Source: Rhizobium rosettiformans W3 (GTDB lineage Bacteria; Pseudomonadota; Alphaproteobacteria; Rhizobiales; Rhizobiaceae). From it: a stretch of DNA of 64,000 bases. Of the stretch, positions 8,642 to 18,242 are shown in pieces. The notes below the pieces were generated by a model. That model was not told the DNA's origin. It ran no database searches and saw only the letters and a program-made list of their open reading frames with translations. Position 1 is the stretch's first letter. Each line of letters opens with the position of its first letter. Made by a program: the position numbers and the translations under genes. The stretch spans positions 558,001 through 622,000 of the forward strand of contig NZ_STGU01000001.1 of NCBI RefSeq assembly GCF_004912135.1. The letters are read 5' to 3'.

Positions 8642-9553
8642 TCAGGTCGTCGGCTTGGCCGGAGGTTTCTCCGCTGCCGGCTTCCCCCATTCGGCGATCG
8701 CAATGCCGCCGAGCACGAGGATCAACGCGATCACGTGGAAGACTTCCAGCTTCTCGCCGAGAATGGTGATCGACAGCAGCGTGCCGAAGACGGGCACGAG
8801 GTTGATGAAGAGGCCGGCGCGGTTCGCGCCGATGCCTTCGACGCCCTTGATGTAGAGGATCTGCGAGATCAGCGAGGGGAAAAGCCCGGCATAAAGCACG
8901 ATCAACCAGCCCTGCATGTCGGGTAGGATCAGTTCGCCGCGTCCTTGCTCCCAGTAGAGGAGCGGCAGACAGGTGACGGCAGCGGCGAGCGCCGGCACCG
9001 CCATCAGGCTCTTCCAGTGGACCGGCGGCTTCCAACGCAGCGAGACCGTATAGATCGCATATGAAATGCCGGCAAACAGCATCAGCAGATCGCCATAGTT
9101 CAGTGTCAGGGTCAGCAGCGTCTGCAGGTCGCCGTGAGAGGCCGTGACCGCCGCGCCGATGAAACTGATCAGGAAGCCGAGGATCTGGATGGCCGAAACG
9201 CGAATCCGGAACAGCAGGAAGTTGATGACGAAGATCAGGACCGGGATCGCGCCCTGCTCGATCGCGCCATTCACGGCGCTGGTATACTTGAGAGCCGTGT
9301 ACAGGAAGCCGTTGAAGGCGGCATAGCCGACGGCGCCGTAGAAGATCAGAAGCTTCCAGTTTGCCTTCAGGACATCCCAGTCCTTGCGGATCTGCGGGAT
9401 CGATATTGAGGCTATGACGAGGGTGGCGAGCGCCCAGCGGCCGAAGCTCAGGACCATCGGGCTGACATGGCCGACCGCCAGCTTGCCGGCGATGGTGTTG
9501 CCGCCCCAGAGGAGGGTGGTGATCACGAGAAAGGTATAGGCGCGAATGGGCAA
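8642..9553 (-). CDS. EamA/DMT-family transporter (RhaT/YdcZ-type exporter)
   Basis: Predicted 303 residues with ten hydrophobic segments in two halves, each an EamA domain. The N-terminal LWGGNTIAGKLAV and FGRWALA are typical of the drug/metabolite transporter superfamily, as is the second-half GANRAGLFINLVPVFGTLLS. Members export amino acids or other metabolites. The gene is divergent from purA, with about 216 bases between starts that hold no other visible gene. Confidence 0.88.
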   Translation of the reverse strand: MPIRAYTFLVITTLLWGGNTIAGKLAVGHVSPMVLSFGRWALATLVIASISIPQIRKDWDVLKANWKLLIFYGAVGYAAFNGFLYTALKYTSAVNGAIEQGAIPVLIFVINFLLFRIRVSAIQILGFLISFIGAAVTASHGDLQTLLTLTLNYGDLLMLFAGISYAIYTVSLRWKPPVHWKSLMAVPALAAAVTCLPLLYWEQGRGELILPDMQGWLIVLYAGLFPSLISQILYIKGVEGIGANRAGLFINLVPVFGTLLSITILGEKLEVFHVIALILVLGGIAIAEWGKPAAEKPPAKPTT

Positions 9554-9769
9554 AGCTTACTCTTCCCTGCATGCTGGCGCCAGCGCCCAAACCCTTGTCC
9601 CCCCGGTTCGGTGCAGCGCGAATTGCCTCCGAAATAGGCGAGGGGTCATGCTTTGTCACGCAAAAAGCCAAATCGCCCGTCAATACGGGTCGATTTCCCA
9701 AAAACAACACAGTATAGATGCGCGGGTTTGGGTAGGGCGCAGACGCTGCGCGATATACAGGATTATGTG

Positions 9770-11068
<1,299 letters not shown>

Positions 11069-11129
11069 TCTCACAATTTAATCAAGTTATGCCGGCTCTC
11101 ATCGGGCCGGCACCTTAGAGAAAGTGCTG

Positions 11130-13604
11130 ATGGCTGACTTTATCGCAGTGATTCGACGGGCCGTAGACGGGCTCTCGAACAATACTCCGGAGATGCGCGC
11201 GCGGGTCTATGAAAAGGCTCGCGCCGCTGTCGTTCGGCAGCTCGAGAACATGTCACCGCGCCCGCCCGAGCACATGCTTCAGCGCCAGCTGGACAAGCTC
11301 GATCAGGCCATTCGGGAAGTCGAGGCAGAGCATGCCGAGGCGCTGCCGCCGCTGGATGAGGCGCCTTCTGCCGCCGTCCCGGCTGCGGCTGCGACGGCAG
11401 CTGTCGCCGCCGATGCCGCGCCGGCCTGGGCGGAGCCTGGCCCTTCGCAGGAGCCGGAAGCCGAACCCGCTCCGGTGGAAGAGGAGCCCGCTGCCGAGAC
11501 TGCTCCGTATGAAGAGCCTGTCGAGGCACAGCCGGTCGTGACCGGCGACGACTGGGCCGACGCTCATATGGCAGAGGCCGCCCCGGGAGAAACGCCGGCG
11601 GCCGAGGTTTACCAGGATGTGCCCGCTCCGCAGGAGGAGCCGGTCGTTGACCAGCCTGTCGAGCCTGAGCCGGAGGTCGCCAGCGAGCCTGTGGTTGAGC
11701 ACGGCACGTCCTGGCAGAGCGAACCCGCTTTCGGCCAGGTCGCTGCGGAAGACGATTATGCCGGCCTCTACGACAGCCGCGAAGAGCCTGCTGTCGCGGA
11801 CGAGGTGCGGGCCGACGAGCGGCCGGAAGAAGCGAATGTCCATCCCGAGCCGGTGACGTTCGGCGATCAGCCGACGGCGGAGGAGACCTGGTCGCAGGCG
11901 GACGAGCCGGAGCCGGTGACACCCGCCTGGGATATGGCGCCGCAGGCTGAGGCTACGCCTTTCGCATCGGAGCCGCTGGCTGTTGAAGCACCGCAGGTCG
12001 AAGCGCATCTCGAACCCGAAGCACCGGCGCTCGGCCTGCGTGCCGATTCTGTTGAGGACTGGCTGCAGAGCCGCGCCCAGGATCCGGCACCGGCCATTCC
12101 GGCAGCCTCCTGGGATCTGCCGGTTGCCAGCGAGACGGCTGCGAACCGGGTGCCGGAACTGCCGGAAATCGAGCCCGGCCCGGCGGCGGTCTCCTATACG
12201 CCGACCGACGAGTTTCCGGCCTATGAAGAGCCGGTGCATGTCGAAGCCGCCCGCGACTACATCGCCCCGGAAGGGCTGCAGCTGCCCGAGGCGGATCCGC
12301 TTGTCGTGGAGAAGCTTTCGACCACACCGGCGGCCGCGACGGTTGATCCCGACGACTTCAGCCAGTGGTTCCAGGAGCATGCCGACGAGGGCAGGGCGCC
12401 GCGTGACGCCGATGCCGCAACGGCATCGGGTACCGCCCCCGCCGCGACGGAATGGGACGAGCATATCGACAGCTTCGCGCCGAGCGCCAAGGGTGCCCAG
12501 GTCGATCTGGGCGGCCAGGCTGACGGCATGGAAGCCCTGGTCGGCGGTTATGGACAGCAGCCGGCCTATCGGCTGGAACCGAAGAAGCGCCGCAACTTCG
12601 CACCGATGATCATCGGTGCGCTGGTTCTGGTGCTGCTTGCCGGTGGCGGGTATCTGGCATGGAGCATGCGCGATGACATCGGCAGCATGGTCGCCAATCT
12701 GACCGGTGAGGTTGCGCCTGCCGAAGAGACGGCGGAGGCTCCGCCGACCACTCCGGCGGAAACTGAAGCCCCTGCGGAAACCCCGGCAGCCACCGAGACC
12801 GCTGCCGCACCGGCCGAAGAGCCGCAGGAAGGCCAGAAGTTTACGCAGCGTCTGCGTGCTGATGGCACCGAGATCGACGAAGGTGCAGGCAGTGCGCCTG
12901 CGACTGGCGCACCTGCCGAAGGCCGTTCGGTCTCCGCACAGACCGTGGCGTCGACCGTCGAACCGACGGATGCGCCGGCCGCCGCAAACGGCGCGGCCTC
13001 GACCCAGACGCCGGGGACCGCTGCCAATACGGCGCCCGTTGCCGGTGGCGAAAAGCTGTTCCTCTATGAGGAGCGCATCGGTCAGGCAACGCCTGTGGCC
13101 GTGCCCGGCTCGATTACCTGGACCGCCGTGCGCGAGAATGGTCCGGACGGCCGTCCCGACCCGCAGATCCAGGGCCGCATCACGGTTCCGGAGCGGGGCA
13201 TCTCGGCGCTTCTGACCTTCAAGCGCAACACCGACAACTCGCTGCCGGCAAGCCATATCATCGAGGTGGTCTTCTCGGTTCCGCCGGATTTCGAAGGCGG
13301 TGCCATCGAGAACCTGCAGCGGATCGCCATGAAGCGCACCGAGCAGGACCGCGGCGACCCGCTGGTTGCCGTAACTGCCAAGGTCACCGACGACACCTAT
13401 CTGGTGGCGCTCAACGACTTCGAGGATGTGGTGAAGCGCAATCTCGAGCTTCTCTCGACCCGTGGCTGGATCGACATTCCGGTCACCTACCGCAATGGCC
13501 GCCGTGCGCTGATCACGCTGGACAAAGGCACGACGGGCGGAAATGTCTTCGAGCAGGTCCTGCGCGAATGGGCGGCGCTGTCGCCTGCCGCGCCTGCGAA
13601 CTGA
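11130..13604 (+). CDS. Large acidic Pro/Glu/Ala-rich single-pass membrane protein, unknown function
   Basis: Predicted 824 residues; I do not recognise a family. Residues 1-70 form a helical, charged module beginning MADFIAVIRRAVDGL. Residues about 75-480 are a long, very acidic stretch rich in Glu, Pro and Ala with many EPV/EEP-like units, likely disordered. One membrane helix lies at about 490-512, just after a KKRR stop-transfer signal. A Thr/Ala/Pro linker follows, then a compact C-terminal domain (about 640-820) rich in beta-type sequence. The disordered half would be cytoplasmic and the last domain periplasmic. An in-frame GTG six bases upstream is an alternative start. It follows purA by 61 bases and ends at a strong terminator. 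Confidence 0.75.
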   Translation: MADFIAVIRRAVDGLSNNTPEMRARVYEKARAAVVRQLENMSPRPPEHMLQRQLDKLDQAIREVEAEHAEALPPLDEAPSAAVPAAAATAAVAADAAPAWAEPGPSQEPEAEPAPVEEEPAAETAPYEEPVEAQPVVTGDDWADAHMAEAAPGETPAAEVYQDVPAPQEEPVVDQPVEPEPEVASEPVVEHGTSWQSEPAFGQVAAEDDYAGLYDSREEPAVADEVRADERPEEANVHPEPVTFGDQPTAEETWSQADEPEPVTPAWDMAPQAEATPFASEPLAVEAPQVEAHLEPEAPALGLRADSVEDWLQSRAQDPAPAIPAASWDLPVASETAANRVPELPEIEPGPAAVSYTPTDEFPAYEEPVHVEAARDYIAPEGLQLPEADPLVVEKLSTTPAAATVDPDDFSQWFQEHADEGRAPRDADAATASGTAPAATEWDEHIDSFAPSAKGAQVDLGGQADGMEALVGGYGQQPAYRLEPKKRRNFAPMIIGALVLVLLAGGGYLAWSMRDDIGSMVANLTGEVAPAEETAEAPPTTPAETEAPAETPAATETAAAPAEEPQEGQKFTQRLRADGTEIDEGAGSAPATGAPAEGRSVSAQTVASTVEPTDAPAAANGAASTQTPGTAANTAPVAGGEKLFLYEERIGQATPVAVPGSITWTAVRENGPDGRPDPQIQGRITVPERGISALLTFKRNTDNSLPASHIIEVVFSVPPDFEGGAIENLQRIAMKRTEQDRGDPLVAVTAKVTDDTYLVALNDFEDVVKRNLELLSTRGWIDIPVTYRNGRRALITLDKGTTGGNVFEQVLREWAALSPAAPAN

Positions 13605-13628
13605 GGCGCGCCTGTCTGTCGCTTAAGC

Positions 13629-13662
13629 AATCCGCCGGAAGATCTCCGGCGGATTTTTCTTT
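13629..13662 (+). terminator. Rho-independent terminator after the large membrane protein gene
   Basis: The arms TCCGCCGGA (13631-13639) and TCCGGCGGA (13645-13653) pair over 9 bp around a short loop, followed by five T. It separates the purA unit from the ABC transporter. Confidence 0.88.
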
Positions 13663-13750
13663 TCACGGGGATCATCAACTGTCGGGAAAGAGGGCTCCAA
13701 GCGTCCGATCCGCGACCGACCGATTGATCCGCCAAGAGCAGGGAGACCGC

Positions 13751-14695
13751 ATGTCGCTACAGGCGCAAAATGTTGCCAGAAGCAATGCTGACGATCCGGG
13801 CAGCGAGGCGGCCGTAGCCTTCTTGTCCGTCAGCAAGGCTTTCGGGCGCGGTGGCGGCCTTGTGCAGGCGCTCGACGGCTTGAGCCTCTCGATCCCGCGA
13901 GGTGTCGTCTATGGCCTGCTTGGGCCGAATGGGGCGGGCAAAAGCACGCTGCTGCGCATCCTGGCAGGTTTGCTGAGGCCTGATCGGGGCGAGGTCCAGA
14001 TCTTCGGCGAGACCGCAAGTCCTCGGCAGAGGGCTCGTCTGGGCATGCTGATCGAGTCGCCCAGCTTCTATCCGTTTCTCTCTGCACGAGAGCATCTGCA
14101 GATGCTGGCACGCGCGCGCGGAACGCTGTCCCTGGTCGAGCCGGTGCTGCAACGGATCGGGCTCCAGGCCGCAGCCGACAAGGCGGTCTCGGGCTATTCG
14201 CTCGGCATGAAGCAGCGTCTCGGGATCGGTTGCGCGCTGATCGGCCAGCCGGAGGCGATCGTGCTGGACGAGCCGACCAACGGGCTCGATCCCGATGGCA
14301 TCCTCGAAATGCGGGCGCTCATCCACGACCTCGCCCATCGAGATAGCCTGACGGTGCTGCTCTCCAGCCATCTGCTGGATGAGGTGGAGCGGGTCTGCGA
14401 CCGGGTCGCCATTCTCCAGCGCGGTGTCCTGATCGCCGAAGGGGCAGTCGCCGATCTGCTCGACCGGGACGGGCGCTTCTGGCTGAAGGTGGAGGCTCCG
14501 GAGGTGCTGCTGGCGCGGCTTGGCGACAAGGCCGAGGCTGGCGATGACGGCGTCTATGTTCGGATCGAGCGGGCGGAGGTTCCTGATCTCATCCAGTCCC
14601 TCGCGCAGGCTGGCGTGCGGATTCACGAGGCCAAGTGGATCAAGCCGGATCTCGAAACCGTCTTCCTGTCCGAAACGCGGGAGGCGCGCCGATGA
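13751..14695 (+). CDS. ABC transporter ATP-binding protein (CcmA/NatA-type exporter)
   Basis: Predicted 314 residues. Walker A GPNGAGKST (about residues 59-67), signature YSLGMKQRLG, Walker B AIVLDEPTNGLDPDG and the switch His in LLSSHLLDE are all intact. The layout with an extended C-terminal region matches the ATPase of two-gene ABC-2 exporters (drugs, antibiotics or polysaccharides). The ATG at 13751 follows GGGAG. The stop overlaps the permease start by 4 bases, so the two are coupled. Substrate not readable. Confidence 0.9.
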   Translation: MSLQAQNVARSNADDPGSEAAVAFLSVSKAFGRGGGLVQALDGLSLSIPRGVVYGLLGPNGAGKSTLLRILAGLLRPDRGEVQIFGETASPRQRARLGMLIESPSFYPFLSAREHLQMLARARGTLSLVEPVLQRIGLQAAADKAVSGYSLGMKQRLGIGCALIGQPEAIVLDEPTNGLDPDGILEMRALIHDLAHRDSLTVLLSSHLLDEVERVCDRVAILQRGVLIAEGAVADLLDRDGRFWLKVEAPEVLLARLGDKAEAGDDGVYVRIERAEVPDLIQSLAQAGVRIHEAKWIKPDLETVFLSETREARR

Positions 14696-15474
14696 GATCG
14701 CTGTTTTCCGCCGAGATGCTGAAGCTGACGCGTCAGCCCGGGATCCTCTTCTGGGGCTTCCTGTCCGTGCCGCTCGCGGCGCTCGTGGTGAAGCTCGTCA
14801 TTGCGGGCTTCGTCTATCTGCGGCTCGGACGGCAGTCCGGCAACATCGACCTGTTCCTGTCGGCGGCGAAGAGCCTCAGCGTCTCCGGCAACTCGCTCGG
14901 ACATCTCCTGTTTGCGCTGGGTGTCGCGACGGTGTTCTTCCTCGAATATCGCTATGCCACCTGGAGGCTGCTGGTGCCGCGCTTTTCGCGCGTGCATCTC
15001 TTCGCGGCCAAACTGCTCGTCTGCCTCGTCTGGCTCGCTCTCGCGCTTCTGATCGCCGCAATCGGCGACATGGCGCTCAATCTGCTCTTCGCGATCCTGC
15101 AGGGGCAGGCTGTCGATCTCAGCGTCTCTTCGCTCTCTTCACTGGTTGCCGCCTTCGGCATTGCTTTTCTGGAGCTTGGTGTCCTCTGCGCACTGGTTGC
15201 ACTGCTCGTGGTGGCCTTTCGCTCCATGATCGGCGCCGTGATCGCGGCCTTCATGCTCGGCATCGGTTCGACGGTGCTGCAGCTCTATCTGGGGACGGAT
15301 GCGGATCGCTTGCCGCTGCCGAGCTATGCCGCCCAGTGGCTTCGCGATTGGCTGCTGGCAGGTGGGACGCCGGCCGCCGCACTGTTCGGCTTTGGCGTGC
15401 TTGTGGGATGGTTCGCGATCTTGACCGGGCTTGGGCTCGCGCTCTTCTCCCGTCAGCAGCTCGCGACGGAATAG
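14692..15474 (+). CDS. ABC-2-type transporter permease
   Basis: Predicted 260 residues with six hydrophobic segments, as expected for an ABC-2 permease. It starts with the cytoplasmic MRSLFSAEMLKLTRQP, a form common in these permeases. The ATGA overlap with the ATPase gene shows that both make one exporter. A bidirectional terminator follows. Confidence 0.82.
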   Translation: MRSLFSAEMLKLTRQPGILFWGFLSVPLAALVVKLVIAGFVYLRLGRQSGNIDLFLSAAKSLSVSGNSLGHLLFALGVATVFFLEYRYATWRLLVPRFSRVHLFAAKLLVCLVWLALALLIAAIGDMALNLLFAILQGQAVDLSVSSLSSLVAAFGIAFLELGVLCALVALLVVAFRSMIGAVIAAFMLGIGSTVLQLYLGTDADRLPLPSYAAQWLRDWLLAGGTPAAALFGFGVLVGWFAILTGLGLALFSRQQLATE

Positions 15475-15490
15475 CGGCTTGTTCGACACG

Positions 15491-15520
15491 AAAAAGCCGC
15501 CCGGCTGCCCGGGCGGCTTT
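15491..15520 (-). terminator. Terminator shared by rpoH and the convergent permease gene
   Basis: The arms AAAGCCGCCC (15493-15502) and GGGCGGCTTT (15511-15520) pair perfectly. Read on the minus strand the stem ends in five T, which suits rpoH. On the plus strand it also serves the permease gene. Confidence 0.85.
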
Positions 15521-15549
15521 GAATTGGTCGTTCAGAGTTTTAAAGCCGG

Positions 15550-16452
15550 TCAGGCCTCCACGACGCGCAGAGCCTTAGCGCGCTCCAGTGCATCCTTCTG
15601 GACCGCTTCCTGCACCTTCTCGAAAGCGCGGACTTCGATCTGACGGACGCGTTCGCGGCTGATGTCGAACTCGGAGGACAGCTCCTCCAGCGTCACCGGG
15701 TCTTCCGCCAGACGGCGGGCTTCGAAAATCCGGCGCTCGCGCTCGTTCAGCACGCTCATGGCGCGCTTCAACATGCTGCGGCGGGTTTCCAGCTCGTCCT
15801 GCTCGATCAGCACGTCTTCCTGACTATCGTGATCGTCGACGAGCCAATCCTGCCACTGGCCGCTTTCGCCTTCGGAGGCGCGCAGCGGCGCATTCAGCGA
15901 CGCGTCGCCGGAGAGGCGGCGGTTCATCGAGATGACCTCCTCCTCCGAAACGTTCAGCTTGGTGGCAATCTCCGTGACCTGGTCGGGCTTCAGATCGCCC
16001 TCTTCGATCGCCTGGATCTTGCCCTTGAGGCGACGAAGGTTGAAGAACAGGCGCTTCTGGTTGGCGGTCGTGCCCATCTTCACGAGCGACCACGAGCGCA
16101 GGATATATTCCTGGATCGAGGCCTTGATCCACCACATGGCATAGGTCGCGAGGCGGAAGCCGCGCTCGGGGTCGAATTTCTTCACGGCCTGCATCAGGCC
16201 GACATTGCCTTCCGAAACGACTTCGCCGATCGGCAGGCCATAGCCGCGATAACCCATGGCGATCTTCGCCACGAGGCGCAGGTGGCTGGTTACGAGGCGA
16301 TGAGCGGCGTCGCGGTCACCATGCTCGGCGTAACGCTTCGCGAGCATGTATTCTTCCTGCGGCTCCAGCATCGGGAACTTGCGGATTTCGTCGAGATAAC
16401 GATTGAGGCCGGCTTCACCGGCAGTGATGGTCGGCAGCGTATTGCGGGCCAT
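15550..16452 (-). CDS. rpoH: RNA polymerase heat-shock sigma factor, sigma-32
   Basis: Predicted 300 residues, the alphaproteobacterial RpoH length. It directs RNA polymerase to chaperone and protease promoters. Visible parts are the N-terminal region around LNRYLDEIRKFPMLEPQEEY, region 2 with EGNVGLMQAVKKFDPERGFRLATYAMWWI split across two lines of sequence, the RpoH box QKRLFFNLR, and the region 4 helix-turn-helix TLEELSSEFDISRERVRQIE. The ATG at 16452 follows a GGAAAAGGGGG site. A heat-shock-type promoter lies about 90 bases upstream, so it probably drives its own expression. Many rhizobia carry a second rpoH elsewhere. Confidence 0.96.
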   Translation of the reverse strand: MARNTLPTITAGEAGLNRYLDEIRKFPMLEPQEEYMLAKRYAEHGDRDAAHRLVTSHLRLVAKIAMGYRGYGLPIGEVVSEGNVGLMQAVKKFDPERGFRLATYAMWWIKASIQEYILRSWSLVKMGTTANQKRLFFNLRRLKGKIQAIEEGDLKPDQVTEIATKLNVSEEEVISMNRRLSGDASLNAPLRASEGESGQWQDWLVDDHDSQEDVLIEQDELETRRSMLKRAMSVLNERERRIFEARRLAEDPVTLEELSSEFDISRERVRQIEVRAFEKVQEAVQKDALERAKALRVVEA

Positions 16453-16504
16453 AAAGCACCCCCTTTTCCTTCGGGGCTCCCTAAATTGACGGCGAGCCCG
16501 ATCT

Positions 16505-16525
16505 CCGTGGATCTCAACCCCACGG
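16505..16525 (-). other. Small hairpin in the rpoH leader
   Basis: The arms CCGTGG (16505-16510) and CCACGG (16520-16525) are inverted repeats and would form a hairpin in the rpoH mRNA leader, about 55 bases before the start codon. A leader hairpin could affect translation, but it does not cover the ribosome-binding site, so a thermometer role is not supported. Confidence 0.35.
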
Positions 16526-16538
16526 AAATCCATATGAC

Positions 16539-16567
16539 AGATAAGTATGGCAAAACGGCGATACAAG
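16539..16567 (-). promoter_or_regulatory. Predicted sigma-32 promoter of rpoH
   Basis: On the minus strand CTTG (16567-16564) is followed after exactly 18 bases by CTTATCT (16545-16539). This matches the alphaproteobacterial heat-shock consensus CTTG-N17/18-CYTATNT. Transcription would begin near 16531, giving a leader of about 80 bases. Autoregulation of rpoH from a heat-shock promoter is known in Agrobacterium and Caulobacter. Confidence 0.65.
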
Positions 16568-16576
16568 ATTTGCGTT

Positions 16577-16596
16577 CCGTCACGAGAGCGTGACGG
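16577..16596. promoter_or_regulatory. 20-bp palindrome between rluD and rpoH
   Basis: CCGTCACG (16577-16584) and CGTGACGG (16589-16596) form perfect 8-bp arms around AGAG. It ends about 10 bases upstream of the predicted rpoH -35 element and 45 bases after the rluD stop. It has no T run, so it is either a weak rluD terminator or an operator. Confidence 0.4.
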
Positions 16597-16641
16597 ACTG
16601 TCAACCGATCATGGAACGGTCGGTGATCGACTTCCAGTCTC

Positions 16642-17673
16642 TCACATCGCCTTCAAGGCGTCGATTACCTTCTGCAGATCCGCCGGAATCGGCGCTTCAA
16701 ATCGCATGGTCTCACCCGTCGTCGGATGCTCGAAGGCGAGCAGATAGGCGTGCAGAGCCTGGCGGTGGAACTTGTTCACCGCGCGCTTGGCCTCGTCCGG
16801 CAGGAGATTGGCCTTGGTCTTGAACGCTGCGCCATATTCCTGATCCCCCACAAGTGGATTGCCGATATGGGCCATGTGGACCCGGATCTGGTGCGTGCGG
16901 CCGGTCTCCAGGCGGCATTCGACCAGCGAGGCGAGGCAGGTGGCGTCAGGCTTTTCGCCATAGCGCTCGAGCACCGTGTAATGCGTGATCGCTTCGCGGG
17001 CGTCATCGGTGTCTTCGCGCTTCACCGTGCGCTTGGTACGGTCGGCGCCAGACCGGCCAAGGGCAGCGTCGATGGTCCCGGCCAGCGTGCGCGGGCGGCC
17101 CCAGACGACGGCGCGGTAGGCGCGCTCCAGTGGGCCGGTGCGGCCATGGTCGGCGAACTGGTCGGCGAGGTGGCGATGGGCGATGTCGTTCTTGGCGACG
17201 ACCATGACGCCGGACGTGTCCTTGTCGAGGCGGTGGACGATGCCCGGGCGCTTGACGCCGCCGATGCCCGACAGGCTGTCGCCACAGTGATAGATCAGCG
17301 CATTGACCAGCGTGCCATGCCAGTTGCCGGCGCCCGGATGGACGACGAGGCCCGGCGGCTTGGCGATCACGATCAGGTCCTTGTCCTCGTAGAGCACGTC
17401 GAGCGGGATGTTCTCTCCCTTCGGCTGCGGGTCTTCCGGCTCGGGCAGGTCGATGATGACGCTGTCGCCGGGCTTCACCTTGCGGTTCGGACTGTCGAGG
17501 AGCGTGCCATTCAACTGCACTGCGCCCTGCTCGATCAGCGCCTTCACCCGATTGCGGGAAAACTCGGCCCCGAGCGCTGCCGTCAGCCAGGCATCGATGC
17601 GGCCGCCCGCATCGTCCTCGGCAATCAGCTCTTTCCTTGATGCGGCGGCTTCGTTAAAGGGGTCGGTCATCAT
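16642..17673 (-). CDS. rluD: 23S rRNA pseudouridine synthase, RluD family
   Basis: Predicted 343 residues. An N-terminal S4 RNA-binding domain (about residues 15-75) precedes the catalytic domain. The active-site Asp lies in GIVHRLDKDTSG, and the family motifs RAYRAVVWG and LETGRTHQIRVHMAHIGNPLVGD are present. RluD-type enzymes modify helix 69 of 23S rRNA. Two adjacent ATGs at 17673 and 17670 are possible starts; GGGA lies just before both. The open frame continues upstream but crosses the divergent gene region without family sequence. The gene lies upstream of rpoH on the same strand. Confidence 0.9.
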   Translation of the reverse strand: MMTDPFNEAAASRKELIAEDDAGGRIDAWLTAALGAEFSRNRVKALIEQGAVQLNGTLLDSPNRKVKPGDSVIIDLPEPEDPQPKGENIPLDVLYEDKDLIVIAKPPGLVVHPGAGNWHGTLVNALIYHCGDSLSGIGGVKRPGIVHRLDKDTSGVMVVAKNDIAHRHLADQFADHGRTGPLERAYRAVVWGRPRTLAGTIDAALGRSGADRTKRTVKREDTDDAREAITHYTVLERYGEKPDATCLASLVECRLETGRTHQIRVHMAHIGNPLVGDQEYGAAFKTKANLLPDEAKRAVNKFHRQALHAYLLAFEHPTTGETMRFEAPIPADLQKVIDALKAM

Positions 17674-17830
17674 GTCATCCCGTCTTACGGCGGCCGGGGC
17701 TTTGGCCTTTGTCGCTGCCATTTGGCACAGACCGGGGGCTTCGACAATCGACAGCCGGCGAGCCCGGCGATTTTCTCCGGTCAGTTCGCCCCGGTGGAAG
17801 CGTCGACGGGAGCGCGAACACAAGTGAGAA

Positions 17831-18235
17831 ATGACTGCAGCCATGACGCATATCGACGACGAGAACCAGGAAGATAAGCCGCTTGATCCCGTCATGGAAG
17901 GCGTTCGGCGCAAGATGGTCAAGCTGCAGCTGATCTCCGGCGGGATCATGGCGGCGCTCTTCCTCGCGGTACTGGTGTCGATCTTCTACAAGCTGACGCG
18001 TGATGAGGGCAGCGCCCAGCCGGCGGCCACATCGGCGCAGCCGTTTGCGGTTCCCTCCGACCAGCCGCTCAGCCTCACGGCCAATCTCCCCGCCGGCTTC
18101 CGCGTCGTCCAGACATCGCTGTCGGGAAGCCAGATGCTGATCTATGGCGAAACCGCCACCGGTGAGCGCAAGGCTCTCGTGTTCGATCTCGCGCTCGGCC
18201 GCATCATCGCCGACGTCACGCTTGCCGGCGACTGA
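17831..18235 (+). CDS. Small single-pass membrane protein (DUF6476-like)
   Basis: Predicted 134 residues. A charged N-terminus with a PVMEGVRRKMVKLQL motif is followed by one membrane helix (about residues 38-58) and a periplasmic domain of about 70 residues. This layout matches a conserved rhizobial family I know as DUF6476. It is divergent from rluD and lies 7 bases before the RNA methyltransferase gene, so the two are probably cotranscribed. Function unknown. Confidence 0.65.
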   Translation: MTAAMTHIDDENQEDKPLDPVMEGVRRKMVKLQLISGGIMAALFLAVLVSIFYKLTRDEGSAQPAATSAQPFAVPSDQPLSLTANLPAGFRVVQTSLSGSQMLIYGETATGERKALVFDLALGRIIADVTLAGD

Positions 18236-18242
18236 GGCGGGC

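Noticed and set aside
11091..11111. Terminator between purA and the next gene
   Set aside because: A 6-bp GCCGGC stem is present, but there is no T run and the next gene begins at once, so read-through is more likely.
11253..13256. A 667-residue frame on the minus strand opposite the large acidic protein gene
   Set aside because: The Arg/Gly/Leu-rich translation follows from reading Glu/Pro/Ala codons backwards. It has no start signal or domain.
16599..16604. TTGACA as a housekeeping promoter for rpoH
   Set aside because: The sequence 17 bases downstream (GACGGA) is not -10-like; the heat-shock promoter 40 bases on fits better.
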